Origin: G965225705 sp965225705
GTDB taxonomy: Bacteria > Pseudomonadota > Alphaproteobacteria > Caulobacterales > Maricaulaceae
Assembly: GCA_965225705.1 (NCBI GenBank)
Contig: OZ245325.1
Coordinates: 310,001 to 374,000, forward strand
DNA: 64,000 bases
Direction: 5' to 3'
The translations under genes were made by a program, and so were the position numbers. The notes beneath the pieces are model-generated. The model did not search any database and was not told the DNA's origin. It saw only the letters and a program-made list of their open reading frames with translations. Below are positions 1 to 9,406 of this stretch, one piece after another. Within the stretch, counting starts at the first letter, position 1; each line of letters begins with the position of its first letter.

Positions 1-933
1 CCCTTCTCCTTCACCAGTCTCCAGGAAACTGATCTTACAAAAGATCCGGCCCGTCTGTCTGATGAAATGCACACTCTTGCTTTCACTTCCGCACAACGTC
101 TTATTCGTTTGAGCCAGGCGGGGGAAAGTTCCGGGAAACTTCTGAAAGATTTTTTCAAAACTGTAGACAAAGAGCAAAAACAGGTGGAAGCAAAACTTGT
201 CGTTGAGGGGGGGGATTTATCTCCACGTTCTGCTTTGCGAAAGCTTTTTGAACAACACAAACAGCTTATAGCCGTTGGCTGTTACGAAGAAACGCCCCAA
301 AGCCTTATCCAGCAGGCTGAACATGCCTTCAAAGATGAGGGGCTAGAGTTAGACTCCGGGGCACGGGCCCTCTTCATGGCGCATCTTAAAGGGGATCATG
401 CCCATGCTATGGGGGAGATTGAAAAGCTTATCCTCTTTAAAGGTCCAAAAGCCTTAAACCCTTCTGATCAGAGACGCACCATCACCCGTCAGGATGTGCT
501 GGCGGCCACTCTGGCCAGCACAGAAGCACGGCTTGATGATTTTGTGTTTCTCACTCTGGGAGGGGTCGCGGACAGGGCGGATCTGGAACTGCACAAGCTT
601 TTTCAGGCGAAAACAGCACCTTTTACACTTTTGCGGGCCCTTCACAATCATATCATGCGTCTTTGGATGTGTGCATGTCAGGTGGAAGAGGGCCTGTCTG
701 TTGATATGGCCATGAAAAGTCTGAAACCTCCTGTGTTTATTTTTCGGCAAAAAGATTTTCTGCAACACATGAAAATCTGGCGAAAGCCCCTTTTGGAAAG
801 GGTGTTAAAATATAGCCTGGAGACAGAGCGGCAGATGAAACGCTCTTACCATGCTGACACCCTGTTTCTTGGCCGTTTTGTTCTGGATCTGGCCCGCACA
901 GCACAAAAACAACGGCAAAAACAGCATATCTGA
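1..933 (+). CDS. holA: DNA polymerase III subunit delta (5' end outside window)
   Basis: Delta subunit of the clamp loader, which opens the beta sliding clamp during replication. The frame is already open at base 1 (PFSFTSLQETDL...), so the true start lies upstream and about 310 residues are visible. The N-terminal text (DPARLSDEM followed by RLIRLSQAGE) matches the part of the ATPase-like fold after the first strands in HolA. The middle keeps the GEIEKLILF segment and the RQDVLAA motif, and the C-terminal helical collar domain is complete. It ends 12 bases before the amidase gene on the same strand. Identification rests on overall HolA pattern; this subunit diverges quickly, so confidence is good but not absolute. 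Confidence 0.88.
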   Translation, partial: PFSFTSLQETDLTKDPARLSDEMHTLAFTSAQRLIRLSQAGESSGKLLKDFFKTVDKEQKQVEAKLVVEGGDLSPRSALRKLFEQHKQLIAVGCYEETPQSLIQQAEHAFKDEGLELDSGARALFMAHLKGDHAHAMGEIEKLILFKGPKALNPSDQRRTITRQDVLAATLASTEARLDDFVFLTLGGVADRADLELHKLFQAKTAPFTLLRALHNHIMRLWMCACQVEEGLSVDMAMKSLKPPVFIFRQKDFLQHMKIWRKPLLERVLKYSLETERQMKRSYHADTLFLGRFVLDLARTAQKQRQKQHI

Positions 934-960
934 ACACCCTGAAAAATGATGGACAGGATC

Positions 961-1488
961 ATGTTTTCTCACAACCTTCTTGACACTGCCAAAAACCTTG
1001 TTGAGACAGCACGTCACCACCAGATCACCATCACCACGGCAGAAAGCTGTACAGGGGGTCTTGTCGCGGGTCTTCTGACCTCTGTTCCCCATGTCTCAGA
1101 GGTTTTTGAGACAGGCTTTGTGGTCTATGCCAACGACTCTAAGCACAGGCTTTTAGGGGTTGATCCTCAGATCTTCCGGGATCACGGTGCCGTCAGTGCA
1201 TCATGTGCTCTGGCAATGGCGCGGGGGGCATGGGCACGATCAGGGGCCCTGCTTTCTGTGTCTGTCACAGGTCTTGCAGGCCCCGGGGGTGGAAGCACGG
1301 AAAAGCCCGTGGGACTTGTGCATTTTGCCTGTGTCGCCGGGCGGCATGACAGGGAGGAGACGCCCCATCAGATACGACAGTTCTGCCAGTTCGGGCCCAG
1401 AGACCGCACCAGCATACGCCTGAAAAGTGTTGAAGTGGCCCTTGATCTCCTGAAGAAGGGTCTGTCTAAACTTCTGGAACCTGCCTGA
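961..1488 (+). CDS. pncC: CinA-like nicotinamide-nucleotide amidase (PncC domain only)
   Basis: Single-domain CinA C-terminal family protein. The family hydrolyses the amide of nicotinamide mononucleotide, recycling NMN in NAD metabolism. The TAESCTGG motif carries the nucleophilic Ser. A Tyr-Lys pair follows in VVYANDSKHRLLGV, and the glycine-rich SVTGLAGPGGGS loop and EKPVG motif are intact. The N-terminal MoCF domain of two-domain CinA is absent, the usual form in proteobacteria. I chose the ATG at 961, preceded by GGACAGG, over the ATG at 946 because the family starts close to this point. Its 3' end overlaps the convergent ratA gene by 23 bases. Confidence 0.88.
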   Translation: MFSHNLLDTAKNLVETARHHQITITTAESCTGGLVAGLLTSVPHVSEVFETGFVVYANDSKHRLLGVDPQIFRDHGAVSASCALAMARGAWARSGALLSVSVTGLAGPGGGSTEKPVGLVHFACVAGRHDREETPHQIRQFCQFGPRDRTSIRLKSVEVALDLLKKGLSKLLEPA

Positions 1489-1963
1489 CAGAGCTTGTAT
1501 CATCACCAACAGGGGTGAGTTTTTCCCGTGCTCGTTCTTCAAAAGCCCGGAGAATAGCATCAGCAGCACGTGTGAAATTCTGACTGAGGAGCATGTGTAA
1601 TAATGGGTTTTTGACCTGATAGCGAATACTGAAATGGATCTTTGTGCTGCCATTTTCCAAAGGCTCAAACACCCACATATTGTCCAGCTGGCGAAAAGGA
1701 CCACGCAGGAGGTTTGTCTCAATAGATCGTCGTGTTTTATCAAGGACAACATGGGTTGAAAAACGCTCTGTAAAAACTTTATACCGCACAAGAACTTCTG
1801 CCTTAAAACGGCCCTCCCCCTCTTTAAGATCTTCATCCCACACGCGCATAGCCGCAATACCCGGGACAAAAGCAGGATAGTCACGCACATCCCCCACAAG
1901 GGCAAACAAATCTTCCCAGGAATAAGGAAGACATTTTTGCGTCTGATAGTCTGACACGCTCAA
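1466..1963 (-). CDS. ratA: RatA/Coq10-type START-domain protein
   Basis: Polyketide cyclase/START-fold protein of 165 residues. Relatives are called RatA (ribosome association toxin in E. coli) and Coq10 (coenzyme Q binding in mitochondria). In alphaproteobacteria the lipid/quinone-binding role is usually considered more likely. Visible family signatures are LFALVGDVRDYPAFVPG near the N-terminus, the RFSTHVVLD strand, the LRGPFRQLDNMWVFEP stretch, and a long C-terminal helix (FTRAADAILRAFEERA). It lies 99 bases downstream of lipA on the same strand, the usual alphaproteobacterial arrangement, so the two are probably co-transcribed. Toxin activity cannot be inferred from sequence. Confidence 0.85.
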   Translation of the reverse strand: MSVSDYQTQKCLPYSWEDLFALVGDVRDYPAFVPGIAAMRVWDEDLKEGEGRFKAEVLVRYKVFTERFSTHVVLDKTRRSIETNLLRGPFRQLDNMWVFEPLENGSTKIHFSIRYQVKNPLLHMLLSQNFTRAADAILRAFEERAREKLTPVGDDTSSVRQVPEV

Positions 1964-2062
1964 AAACTCCTATGTCAAAGAGAAAGAAGGGCAACAAGGG
2001 CCTGACCTAACCTGATCAGGGGGACATAAACTGATATACCCCGGGATCTTCCGGAGACATCA

Positions 2063-3076
2063 TCACCTGGAATCGCTCTCCCCCGGGGTGGGGGCACCTA
2101 ATAAAGCAGCTTTGCGGGCCTCACGCAGGCGCTCAAAATCTTCACCCGCATGATAGCTGGAGCGTGTTAAAGGTGAGGCTGAGACCATAAGAAAGCCTTT
2201 AGCACGCGCAATGGTTTCATAGGTTTTAAATTCATCAGGATCAACAAAGCGCTTAACCTCAGCATGTTTGCGTGTAGGCTGGAGATATTGTCCAATGGTC
2301 AGGAAATCTATGCCGGCGGAGCGCATATCATCCATGACCTGCATAATCTCCTCACGCGTTTCACCAAGACCAACCATCAAACCTGATTTGGTAAACTGAT
2401 GCGGATCACGCTCTTTCACTTCTTCTAAAAGTCGTAAAGAGTGGTAATAACGCGCACCCGGGCGAATTTTGAGATAAAGTCTTGGGACCGTCTCTAAATT
2501 ATGATTAAAGACATCAGGTCTCGCCGCGACAACCTGCTCTAAAGCCCCTTTTTTACGGAGAAAATCCGGGGTTAGGATCTCAATACTTGTCGAAGGTGAA
2601 GCCTCTCGTATTGCCTGGATAGTCCGGGCGAAATGCTCTGCCCCCCCATCCGGGAGATCATCACGATCCACAGAGGTAATAACAGCATGGCGAAGCTTCA
2701 TTCTCTGCACCGCCTCGCCCACTTTATAAGGTTCTTCAGGATCAACAGGGCCGGGCAGGCCTGTCCGCACATTACAAAAAGCGCAGGCCCGTGTACAAAT
2801 TTCACCTAAAATCATAAAGGTGGCATGGGCCTGTTTCCAGCATTCGCCAATATTAGGACATCCGGCCTCTTCACACACAGTGACCAGTTTGTGTTCACGG
2901 ACAATGCGCCGTGTTTCATGATATTCCGGAGAAACAGGTGCCTTAACCCTAATCCAGCCCGGCTTACGTAAAACAGGGGTTTCAGGATTACGCTGTTTTT
3001 CAGGATGGCGTATATCCGGAGCTTTTGCCTTTTTATGCTTGTGCTCTGGCGAGCGGTGATCAAGAAGAACTGTCAT
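2063..3076 (-). CDS. lipA: Lipoyl synthase
   Basis: Radical-SAM enzyme inserting two sulfurs into protein-bound octanoate to make lipoate for 2-oxoacid dehydrogenases and the glycine cleavage system. Both [4Fe-4S] clusters are accounted for. The auxiliary cluster cysteines are C68, C73 and C79 (CEEAGCPNIGEC), and the radical-SAM CX3CX2C is C94, C98 and C101 (CTRACAFC). The C-terminal RSSYHAGE segment carries the conserved serine that ligates the auxiliary cluster. At 337 residues it has normal length with a slightly long basic N-terminus. A GGAAG sequence sits just upstream of the ATG at 3076. Probably heads a lipA-ratA unit. Confidence 0.97.
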   Translation of the reverse strand: MTVLLDHRSPEHKHKKAKAPDIRHPEKQRNPETPVLRKPGWIRVKAPVSPEYHETRRIVREHKLVTVCEEAGCPNIGECWKQAHATFMILGEICTRACAFCNVRTGLPGPVDPEEPYKVGEAVQRMKLRHAVITSVDRDDLPDGGAEHFARTIQAIREASPSTSIEILTPDFLRKKGALEQVVAARPDVFNHNLETVPRLYLKIRPGARYYHSLRLLEEVKERDPHQFTKSGLMVGLGETREEIMQVMDDMRSAGIDFLTIGQYLQPTRKHAEVKRFVDPDEFKTYETIARAKGFLMVSASPLTRSSYHAGEDFERLREARKAALLGAPTPGESDSR

Positions 3077-3178
3077 AACACTTCCAGTCTGGTCGGCTAT
3101 ATCTTAAGATACTGGCTCAGGTTTAACAAGATGGGGTATGCTGTAAGCCCATCTTTGTCAGGTTTTTGTGTACCACCT

Positions 3179-3691
3179 CTAATTCAGGGTTATCCCACCG
3201 GGATTAGTTTGTGGGGCTGTGTTGTGTTCCTCCTGAGACTTCTGTTCCAGCTTTGCCTGATAAAGGGCAGAAAAGTCAATAGGATCAAGAAGAAGGGGGG
3301 GAAATCCGCCCTGGCGCGTCACAGTTGCAATAACCTCACGCGCAAAGGGGAATAAAAGTCTTGGGCATTCAATCAGGATAACAGCCTGAACATGATCTTC
3401 GGGAATGTTTTCAAGCTGAAAAAGACCTGCATAAACAATTTCCGTAATAAATATGGTTTTCTCACCCTGTTTGGCCTCTGCCTTAACAGACAAAGATACT
3501 TCAAGACCAATATTGTCATGGGGTTTGGCTTCAACATTGACATTCATGTCAATATTGGTGCCCTCTGCATCTTTTTGTAAAACTCCGGGGGCATGGGGAT
3601 TTTCAAAACTTATATCCTTCACATACTGACCTAAGACACGTAAATTGGGAGCTTCTGTTTCAGAAGGAGTCTGCTTAATCTCTTTCGACAT
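3179..3691 (-). CDS. secB: Protein-export chaperone SecB
   Basis: Tetrameric cytoplasmic chaperone that keeps precursor proteins unfolded and hands them to SecA. The 170-residue product keeps the SecB pattern: LRVLGQYVKDISFENPHAP near the N-terminus, the VYAGLFQLENIPED segment, and the CPRLLFPFAREVIATVTRQGGFPPLLLDPIDF block. The C-terminal tail is longer and more polar than average. It is divergent from the Tim44-like gene with 166 bases between them, a standard alphaproteobacterial arrangement. It is followed on the same strand by lipA after about 100 bases. Confidence 0.96.
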   Translation of the reverse strand: MSKEIKQTPSETEAPNLRVLGQYVKDISFENPHAPGVLQKDAEGTNIDMNVNVEAKPHDNIGLEVSLSVKAEAKQGEKTIFITEIVYAGLFQLENIPEDHVQAVILIECPRLLFPFAREVIATVTRQGGFPPLLLDPIDFSALYQAKLEQKSQEEHNTAPQTNPGGITLN

Positions 3692-3857
3692 ATTTTTTTA
3701 TCCTGCTTAAGGCATGAAATACAGAGTGTGTAATAGCTTTAAGTCTTTACCACGGACTTGTCCCCTGCAGCAAGCATAGAGAGAGGGGGATAATAACACC
3801 CCTTTAAATTTCTGTACAAATTCCCTATACTCGATTCAAAAGAGGATCCGATCGATT

Positions 3858-4472
3858 ATGTTACAGCTTGTTGTCTATGCTATTCTGGCTTTTATTGTTG
3901 GCTCTCTGCTCTATAACGTCTTAGGAAAACCCGTTGGGCATATGCCAAAAGAAAAGAAAAAGAGGGCTTTACCTAACCCTGCGCAAAAAAAGCCTTTGGA
4001 TCCTGTCAAAAACTTTACAGGTCCGGCCGGTCTTGGTCTGACAGCTATTGCACAGGCTGATACGCATTTCGATCTTCAAAACTTCATGAAAGGGGCCCGT
4101 CTCGCTTATGAGAAAATAGTCAGGGCCTATCTGGAAGGAAATAAAACAGATCTTGAACCCCTCCTCACACCAGAACTTTATACGCTCTATAGCCGGTCTA
4201 TAGAGGAAAGGGGTGAGGAAAAAAATCTGGTTCAAAACGTAAGAGTTCTCAGATCAGAACTCCTCTCAGCCAGACTTGAAGAGGATCTTGCACACATAGA
4301 GGTTCACTTCATTGCCGAGATCATCACAGACACTTCTGGTGAAAAAGGTCAGGAATCATCAGCTGATTCTCACGCAGAGCGTGTCGAGGAAATCTGGGTT
4401 TTTGAGCGCCCTGTGACTTCAGCGAACCCCAACTGGTCTCTGTCCCGGGTTTCTGATATTGATGAGGAGTAA
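3858..4472 (+). CDS. Tim44-like/TimA inner-membrane protein
   Basis: 204-residue protein with an N-terminal membrane anchor (residues 1-22, LVVYAILAFIVGSLLYNVLG), a basic proline-rich linker, and a C-terminal Tim44-like domain from about residue 70 (DLQNFMKGARLAYEKIVRAYLEGNKTDLEPLLTPELY). Mitochondrial Tim44 tethers the import motor. The bacterial relatives sit in the inner membrane and their role is poorly defined. It lies opposite secB and five bases ahead of mltA, so transcription with mltA and the Smr gene is likely. Confident on family, not on function. Confidence 0.85.
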   Translation: MLQLVVYAILAFIVGSLLYNVLGKPVGHMPKEKKKRALPNPAQKKPLDPVKNFTGPAGLGLTAIAQADTHFDLQNFMKGARLAYEKIVRAYLEGNKTDLEPLLTPELYTLYSRSIEERGEEKNLVQNVRVLRSELLSARLEEDLAHIEVHFIAEIITDTSGEKGQESSADSHAERVEEIWVFERPVTSANPNWSLSRVSDIDEE

Positions 4473-4477
4473 GCCTT

Positions 4478-5797
4478 ATGCGCCTGATCATGTATGCTGG
4501 CCTGCTTATTATGCTCGCCAGCTGTGCCAGCACACAGAAGATTCAGGAACCTCCCTCCCCACACAGCACACAACACCCGGATAGAGGGCATCCCCCGAAA
4601 ACTTCCTCTTTTCCTATCAGACTGAAAAACTCCCCGTTTACGCTTACCCCCGTCTCTTTTGCAGATCTTCAGGACTGGGCACAGTATGATACAACATCAG
4701 GTTTGAAAGCATTTTATCGTTCCTGTGCTCAGCTCTCAAAACGCCAGGCTCAGGACATGCTGCAGAAAAAAGTGGTGTATGCGGGACGTGTCGGAGACTG
4801 GCAAAATGTCTGTGCGCGTCTTCCTGGCTTACACGTCAGGGCAGGAGAAAAACTTGCTTTCTTTGAAAGGAATTTTGAGCCTTTCCTTCTCAGTTTTTCT
4901 TCCCAAAAAACGGGATTACTGACAGGCTATTATGAACCGGAAATTCAGGTTTATACCACACCACGAAAGGGCTTTGAAGAGCCTCTTTTAAGGAAACCTT
5001 CTGATCTTTTTCGTCTTGATGTGGGCGATTTTATTCCAGGCTTTGAAGGGAAACGCTTTATAGCTCAGCCTTCTGAGGGATATATCAAACCCTATCCGCC
5101 ACGTTCTGTTATCACGCGCGATTCTCAAAAACTCCAGAACGCTTTTGCCTGGGGCAGGCCTGTGGATGTTTTTTTTCTGCAAATTCAAGGGTCAGGGCGT
5201 CTTGTCTTTGAAAATGGGAAAGCTATGCGGGCCGCCTTTGCTGCACATAATGGCCACACCTATCGCTCTGTCGGCAAGGAGCTTATACGACGTAACATCT
5301 TAAAACCCGGCCAGGCCTCCAAAAAAGCAATTGCCCTGTGGATGCAGGAGCAAAATCAGACAACACGCCGCCAGCTTATGGATTTTAATCCCCGCTATGT
5401 TTTTTTTGATTTACAACCTTTGGGAGACCCCGAACTTGGGCCCAAAGGTGCGCAAAATGTCCCTTTACAGGCCATGACCTCTCTGGCTGTTGATCCGGCT
5501 TATCATGCTTTTGGTCTCCCTGTCTGGATAGAAGCACGCCTTCCGGAACGGGAAGGGGATTTTAAGGGACGTCACACAGGTTTTCTGGCCATCACCCAGG
5601 ATCAGGGGGGCGCTATAAAAGGTGGTTTGCGTGGTGATCTTTTCTTCGGAAGCGGGCGCAAAGCCGGGGGACGTGCCGGGGTGATGCGCCATCAGGCCCG
5701 CTGGGTTGTTCTTTTGCCAAAATCCCTTGCACAGCGTATAAAAGACAAAGCACATCTCCTTATTTCCTATGATGCTGGAGAAGAAAGGGGCACATAG
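4478..5797 (+). CDS. mltA: Membrane-bound lytic murein transglycosylase A (lipoprotein)
   Basis: Cleaves the MurNAc-GlcNAc bond of peptidoglycan with formation of 1,6-anhydroMurNAc. A lipoprotein signal ends in LMLASC at residues 11-16 of the 439-residue product, predicting attachment to the outer membrane. The MltA and 3D-barrel domains are evident: GYYEPEI, VFFLQIQGSGRLVFENG, and the C-terminal GGLRGDLFFGSG motif carrying the Asp expected to be catalytic. Five bases separate it from the upstream Tim44-like gene. The downstream Smr frame has an in-frame ATG overlapping its 3' end, but a better start lies after the stop. Confidence 0.95.
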   Translation: MRLIMYAGLLIMLASCASTQKIQEPPSPHSTQHPDRGHPPKTSSFPIRLKNSPFTLTPVSFADLQDWAQYDTTSGLKAFYRSCAQLSKRQAQDMLQKKVVYAGRVGDWQNVCARLPGLHVRAGEKLAFFERNFEPFLLSFSSQKTGLLTGYYEPEIQVYTTPRKGFEEPLLRKPSDLFRLDVGDFIPGFEGKRFIAQPSEGYIKPYPPRSVITRDSQKLQNAFAWGRPVDVFFLQIQGSGRLVFENGKAMRAAFAAHNGHTYRSVGKELIRRNILKPGQASKKAIALWMQEQNQTTRRQLMDFNPRYVFFDLQPLGDPELGPKGAQNVPLQAMTSLAVDPAYHAFGLPVWIEARLPEREGDFKGRHTGFLAITQDQGGAIKGGLRGDLFFGSGRKAGGRAGVMRHQARWVVLLPKSLAQRIKDKAHLLISYDAGEERGT

Positions 5798-5831
5798 CTC
5801 AGGACAACAAACTTGCAAAAGGTCTTTCATC

Positions 5832-6428
5832 ATGCACGGGCGTGGCAAAAACAAAGACAAGCATATGACCCCCGAAGACGCACTGCTATGGTCTCGCTTC
5901 ATACGCACCGTCAAACCTTTGCATCCTCTGCACCGTGTCATTCCTGACCCCGGGGAAAAACTTCCTACAAACCCCACAACCTTACAGAAACATATTTCCC
6001 CCCGTCCACACACACCCTCCCCGGGGAGGAAAGTGACACCCTCTCAGCCCCTTCCTGACATAAGCCATATGAGACGTGTGCGACGGGGGCAGGTGTTCTA
6101 TGAACAGGTGCTTGACCTGCACGGCCTAAAACAGGATGAAGCCCGGATATTCGTCCTGAAAAGAGTGGAAAGAGCCTATCAGCAGGGGTTGGGCTGCCTT
6201 CTGGTGATCACAGGCAAAGGGTCAAAAAACTCCCAAACTTCCTACGGGTCCGGAGTTTACGGATCTGAAACGGTTGGGGTTTTACGACGGTCTTTGACAG
6301 GCTGGCTCCATCATGAAAGGATAAGGGCGTATATTGCCAGCTATGCCCCCGCCCATCAGCGCCATGGCGGCTCAGGAGCGTTTTATGTCTTTTTGCGGAA
6401 AAACCCTGACATAAAACCTGTTCCGTAA
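5832..6428 (+). CDS. Smr-domain protein
   Basis: 198-residue protein with a C-terminal Smr domain: LDLHG, then the LLVITGKGSKN motif, and the terminal HGGSGAFYVFLRKN. Smr domains (MutS2 C-terminus family) are nicking or RNA-cleaving endonuclease folds; the cellular role of the small alphaproteobacterial version is not settled. The N-terminus (TPEDALLWSRFIRTVKPLHP) matches the usual class start, so I prefer the ATG at 5832 over an upstream ATG at 5769 inside mltA. Follows mltA closely, so co-transcription is likely. It is convergent with murJ, ten bases away. Confidence 0.87.
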   Translation: MHGRGKNKDKHMTPEDALLWSRFIRTVKPLHPLHRVIPDPGEKLPTNPTTLQKHISPRPHTPSPGRKVTPSQPLPDISHMRRVRRGQVFYEQVLDLHGLKQDEARIFVLKRVERAYQQGLGCLLVITGKGSKNSQTSYGSGVYGSETVGVLRRSLTGWLHHERIRAYIASYAPAHQRHGGSGAFYVFLRKNPDIKPVP

Positions 6429-6438
6429 TCTCTCTCCA

Positions 6439-7977
6439 TCAGCCCCGCCTGATGACCTGTTGGAGATCTGCAAAACGCACACTTCTTAATATCAGGGAAA
6501 ACAGCGCATAAGACACAAGCCCCAGAATAAAAACAATCAGTAAAACAAGAAAATCTGACATAATACTGCGCCCAAACCAGTGCGCGCCCTGAGAGGCCGC
6601 AAAGCCAACACATACGCCCATCAGAACAGAGCTCACCATCATCAGGGGAAGACGCCTGATAAGGCGTATATCCGGCGACCAGGTCTTAAGAACACATAAA
6701 CGGCGAACCAAAAGGGCAAGATGCACCCAGCCTGCAAGACTGGTGGCCAGAGCCAGCCCTGCTGCCCCAAAGGGCTGAAAAAGAAAGAGGGCCAGAATAA
6801 TATTCACAAGTACAGAGACAACAGCATAGCGCATGGGGGTTTTTGTATCTTCACGCGCGAAAAAGGCAGGCGTAAAAATTTTAATCCCCACAAAAGCCGG
6901 AAGCCCCATGGCAAATGCCTGGGCCGCATAAGATGTCTGTTCTGTTGATGTTGGACCAAAGGCCCCATGCTCAAAAAGGCCACGTATGAAAAATTCTGAG
7001 GACACAAGAAGGGCCGCCATGGCCGGAAGCGTCAAAAACATCCCCATTTCCAAAGCACGGTTAATGTGATGGCGTGCAGCTTCCTGGTCTTTTTTCCTGA
7101 AGCTTCGCGTCAAAGCAGGAAGAAGAGCCACGCTGAGCGCCACCCCAATCATACCCAAAGGCAGTTGATAGAGACGGTCAGCATAATAAAGCCAGGACTG
7201 AACACCATGGCGGAACGATGCTATCACACCTGAGACAAGAAGATTAATTTGTGTCACGCCCGCTGCCACAAGCCCCGGTGCACTGAGGGCTATAAGGGCC
7301 TTAACCCCCTTTGTCAGGCGGGGCAGCGCCAAAGACAAACGCACCCCTGCACGACGACACCCCCAATAAACAAGGCCCGTTTGTAAAGCACCGGCAAAGC
7401 TTACCCCAAAGGAAAGGACAAAGCCCAGAGACACAGCTGTTTGATGGCGTGCCCCTACAAAAGCTGCAATCAGGACAAGGTTGAGAATAACAGGCGCCGC
7501 CGCCGCCGCCGCAAAAAAACCACGTGTGTTTAAAACACCCCCAAACAAAGAGGCCAAAGCCATAAAAACAAGATATGGCATGGTGATTTGCGTATAAAGG
7601 ATGGTCAGGTTAAATTTTTCAGGATCAGATGCATAGCCCGGGGCAAGAGCATACATGAGAAAAGGCATAGCAAGCTGGCAGACAATGACAACAAACCCCG
7701 TCACCGTCAAAAGGGCAGAGAGAGCCTCTGAAGCAAAGCGATCGGCCTGTTCTTTGTCATCCAGACGCCGCCCGTAAAGGGGTATAAACGCAGCACTAAA
7801 AGCACCCTCTGCAAACCAGCGACGAAAAAGATTGGGAAAACGCAGGGCCACCACAAAAGCATCATTGGCAAGACCCGCCCCCAGGAAAGCCGCCATCAGC
7901 TGATCACGAACCAGACCCAGAACACGGCTTAGCCCCGTCAGAGAACCAATGATAAAGGTCGAACGAAGAAAGCGCAT
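6439..7977 (-). CDS. murJ: Lipid II flippase MurJ
   Basis: Polytopic inner-membrane flippase of the MOP superfamily, moving lipid II outward for peptidoglycan synthesis. The 512-residue product starts MRFLRSTFIIGSLTGLSRVLG and continues with VRDQLMAAFLGAGLANDAFVVALRFPNLFRRWFAEGAFSAAFIPLY in separate blocks, the hallmark of MurJ/MviN. Many hydrophobic segments follow, consistent with 14 helices. The open frame extends upstream to 8085, but the family start and a GGATGGGG ribosome-binding site favour the ATG at 7977. It is convergent with the Smr gene and divergent from ychF. Confidence 0.95.
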   Translation of the reverse strand: MRFLRSTFIIGSLTGLSRVLGLVRDQLMAAFLGAGLANDAFVVALRFPNLFRRWFAEGAFSAAFIPLYGRRLDDKEQADRFASEALSALLTVTGFVVIVCQLAMPFLMYALAPGYASDPEKFNLTILYTQITMPYLVFMALASLFGGVLNTRGFFAAAAAAPVILNLVLIAAFVGARHQTAVSLGFVLSFGVSFAGALQTGLVYWGCRRAGVRLSLALPRLTKGVKALIALSAPGLVAAGVTQINLLVSGVIASFRHGVQSWLYYADRLYQLPLGMIGVALSVALLPALTRSFRKKDQEAARHHINRALEMGMFLTLPAMAALLVSSEFFIRGLFEHGAFGPTSTEQTSYAAQAFAMGLPAFVGIKIFTPAFFAREDTKTPMRYAVVSVLVNIILALFLFQPFGAAGLALATSLAGWVHLALLVRRLCVLKTWSPDIRLIRRLPLMMVSSVLMGVCVGFAASQGAHWFGRSIMSDFLVLLIVFILGLVSYALFSLILRSVRFADLQQVIRRG

Positions 7978-8218
7978 AACAGCCCCATCCTTAAAGCACG
8001 GATACAGGCTATACCAGATTTTGAAAAAATAAAAATATGATTTTCTCTTCTTTTCTTCTGTCAGCCTTATGTATAAGCTTACCACTCAAGAGCCATGAAC
8101 CATACCACACCCAAAGGGTGGTGACCCCGGGGAAGAAGATTTTGGGGGGCCGGGGGAGGGTATGTGCTGTCCTGATCTCAGAAAAGGGGCAGGAGATAAG
8201 AGGAAAGAGAGAGCAGAT

Positions 8219-9316
8219 ATGGGGTTTAAATGTGGTCTTGTTGGTCTTCCCAATGTTGGGAAGTCAACCCTTTTCAATGCTTTAACGCAAACGGCGACCG
8301 CGCAGGCAGAAAACTATCCTTTTTGCACCATAGAGCCCAATATTGGTGAGGTTGCAACGCCTGATCCGCGCCTTGATGCTCTGGCTGCCATTGCGGGCTC
8401 GGCTGAGCGCCTGCCGGCAAAGATGAATTTTGTGGATATTGCCGGTCTGGTCCGCGGGGCCTCTCAAGGGGAGGGGTTAGGCAATCAGTTTTTGGCCAAT
8501 ATTCGTGAAACCGACGCCCTTATTTATATTCTGCGCTGTTTTGAAGATGACAATATCACCCATGTTGAAGGACGTCTTGATCCTCTCGATGATCTTGAAA
8601 CGGTAGAAACAGAATTGATGCTGGCCGATCTTGAAAGCCTGGAACGTCGCCGCCCGGCCCTTGAGAAAAAAGCAAAGAATAAAGACAAAGAGGCCGTAAA
8701 ACTCCTTGAACTGATTGATCTGGCTTTGCCTTTTTTAAGAGAGGGAAAGCCCGCACGTCATGCCGTCATAGAGGCAGACGATGAAAAAGCCTGGCGGGGG
8801 CTTCATCTTCTGACCTCAAAACCCGTTCTTTATGTCGCAAATGTTGAGGAAGACTCCCTCAGCACAGGCAATACCTACAGCCAGACCGTGGCCAGCCGGG
8901 CCCGGGAGGACAGGGCTGGTTTTGTGGTAGTCTCGGCAAAAATTGAAGCCGAGCTGGCTCTTCTGGAAGACGACGAACAAAAAGATTATCTTGAGGCTCT
9001 GGGTCTTTCAGAACCGGGCCTCAACCGTCTTATTCGCCGGGGATATGATCTGTTAGGTCTGCAAACCTTTTTCACAGCAGGCCCCAAAGAAGCCCGCGCC
9101 TGGACCGTTAAAAAAGGGGCCAGGGCCCCCGAAGCCGCCGGAGTTATTCACGGTGACTTTGAAAAAGGGTTTATTCGTGCAGAAACCATCGCTTATGAGG
9201 ATTATATCGCCTGTCAGGGCGAGCAGGGTGCCCGCGACGCCGGCAAGCTGCGTCTTGAAGGGCGTGATTATCAGGTTCAGGATGGCGATGTTATGCATTT
9301 CCGCTTTAATACATAA
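8219..9316 (+). CDS. ychF: Redox-regulated ATPase YchF (OLA1 family)
   Basis: Obg-family P-loop NTPase, unusual in preferring ATP over GTP, associated with ribosomes and stress responses. The product is 365 residues. G1 motif is GLPNVGKST at the N-terminus and the G3 region is DIAGLVRGAS. The NKxD motif is replaced by NVEED, as expected for the family. A coiled-coil insert (LESLERRRPALEKKAKNK) and a C-terminal TGS domain ending DGDVMHFRFNT are present. Start chosen at 8219 (MGFKCGLVG) with an AGGAAAGAGAG sequence ahead; the longer frame from 8162 has no family support. Two parS sites follow its stop. Confidence 0.96.
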   Translation: MGFKCGLVGLPNVGKSTLFNALTQTATAQAENYPFCTIEPNIGEVATPDPRLDALAAIAGSAERLPAKMNFVDIAGLVRGASQGEGLGNQFLANIRETDALIYILRCFEDDNITHVEGRLDPLDDLETVETELMLADLESLERRRPALEKKAKNKDKEAVKLLELIDLALPFLREGKPARHAVIEADDEKAWRGLHLLTSKPVLYVANVEEDSLSTGNTYSQTVASRAREDRAGFVVVSAKIEAELALLEDDEQKDYLEALGLSEPGLNRLIRRGYDLLGLQTFFTAGPKEARAWTVKKGARAPEAAGVIHGDFEKGFIRAETIAYEDYIACQGEQGARDAGKLRLEGRDYQVQDGDVMHFRFNT

Positions 9317-9333
9317 CCCCCAGAGAGACAACA

Positions 9334-9349
9334 TGTTTCACGTGAAACA
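9334..9349. promoter_or_regulatory. parS site 1
   Basis: Perfect 16-bp palindrome TGTTTCACGTGAAACA, the bacterial parS consensus bound by ParB. It is extended to 18 bp by flanking A/T. It lies 17 bases past the ychF stop and is mirrored by site 2 in a larger inverted repeat. Confidence 0.95.
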
Positions 9350-9390
9350 TGCGTACAGACAGGGACACCCCCCCGGGATGAGAACCCGGA

Positions 9391-9406
9391 TGTTTCACGT
9401 GAAACA
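9391..9406. promoter_or_regulatory. parS site 2
   Basis: Second perfect TGTTTCACGTGAAACA, 41 bases after site 1. Its right flank GTTGTCT is the exact complement of the left flank AGACAAC of site 1. Confidence 0.95.
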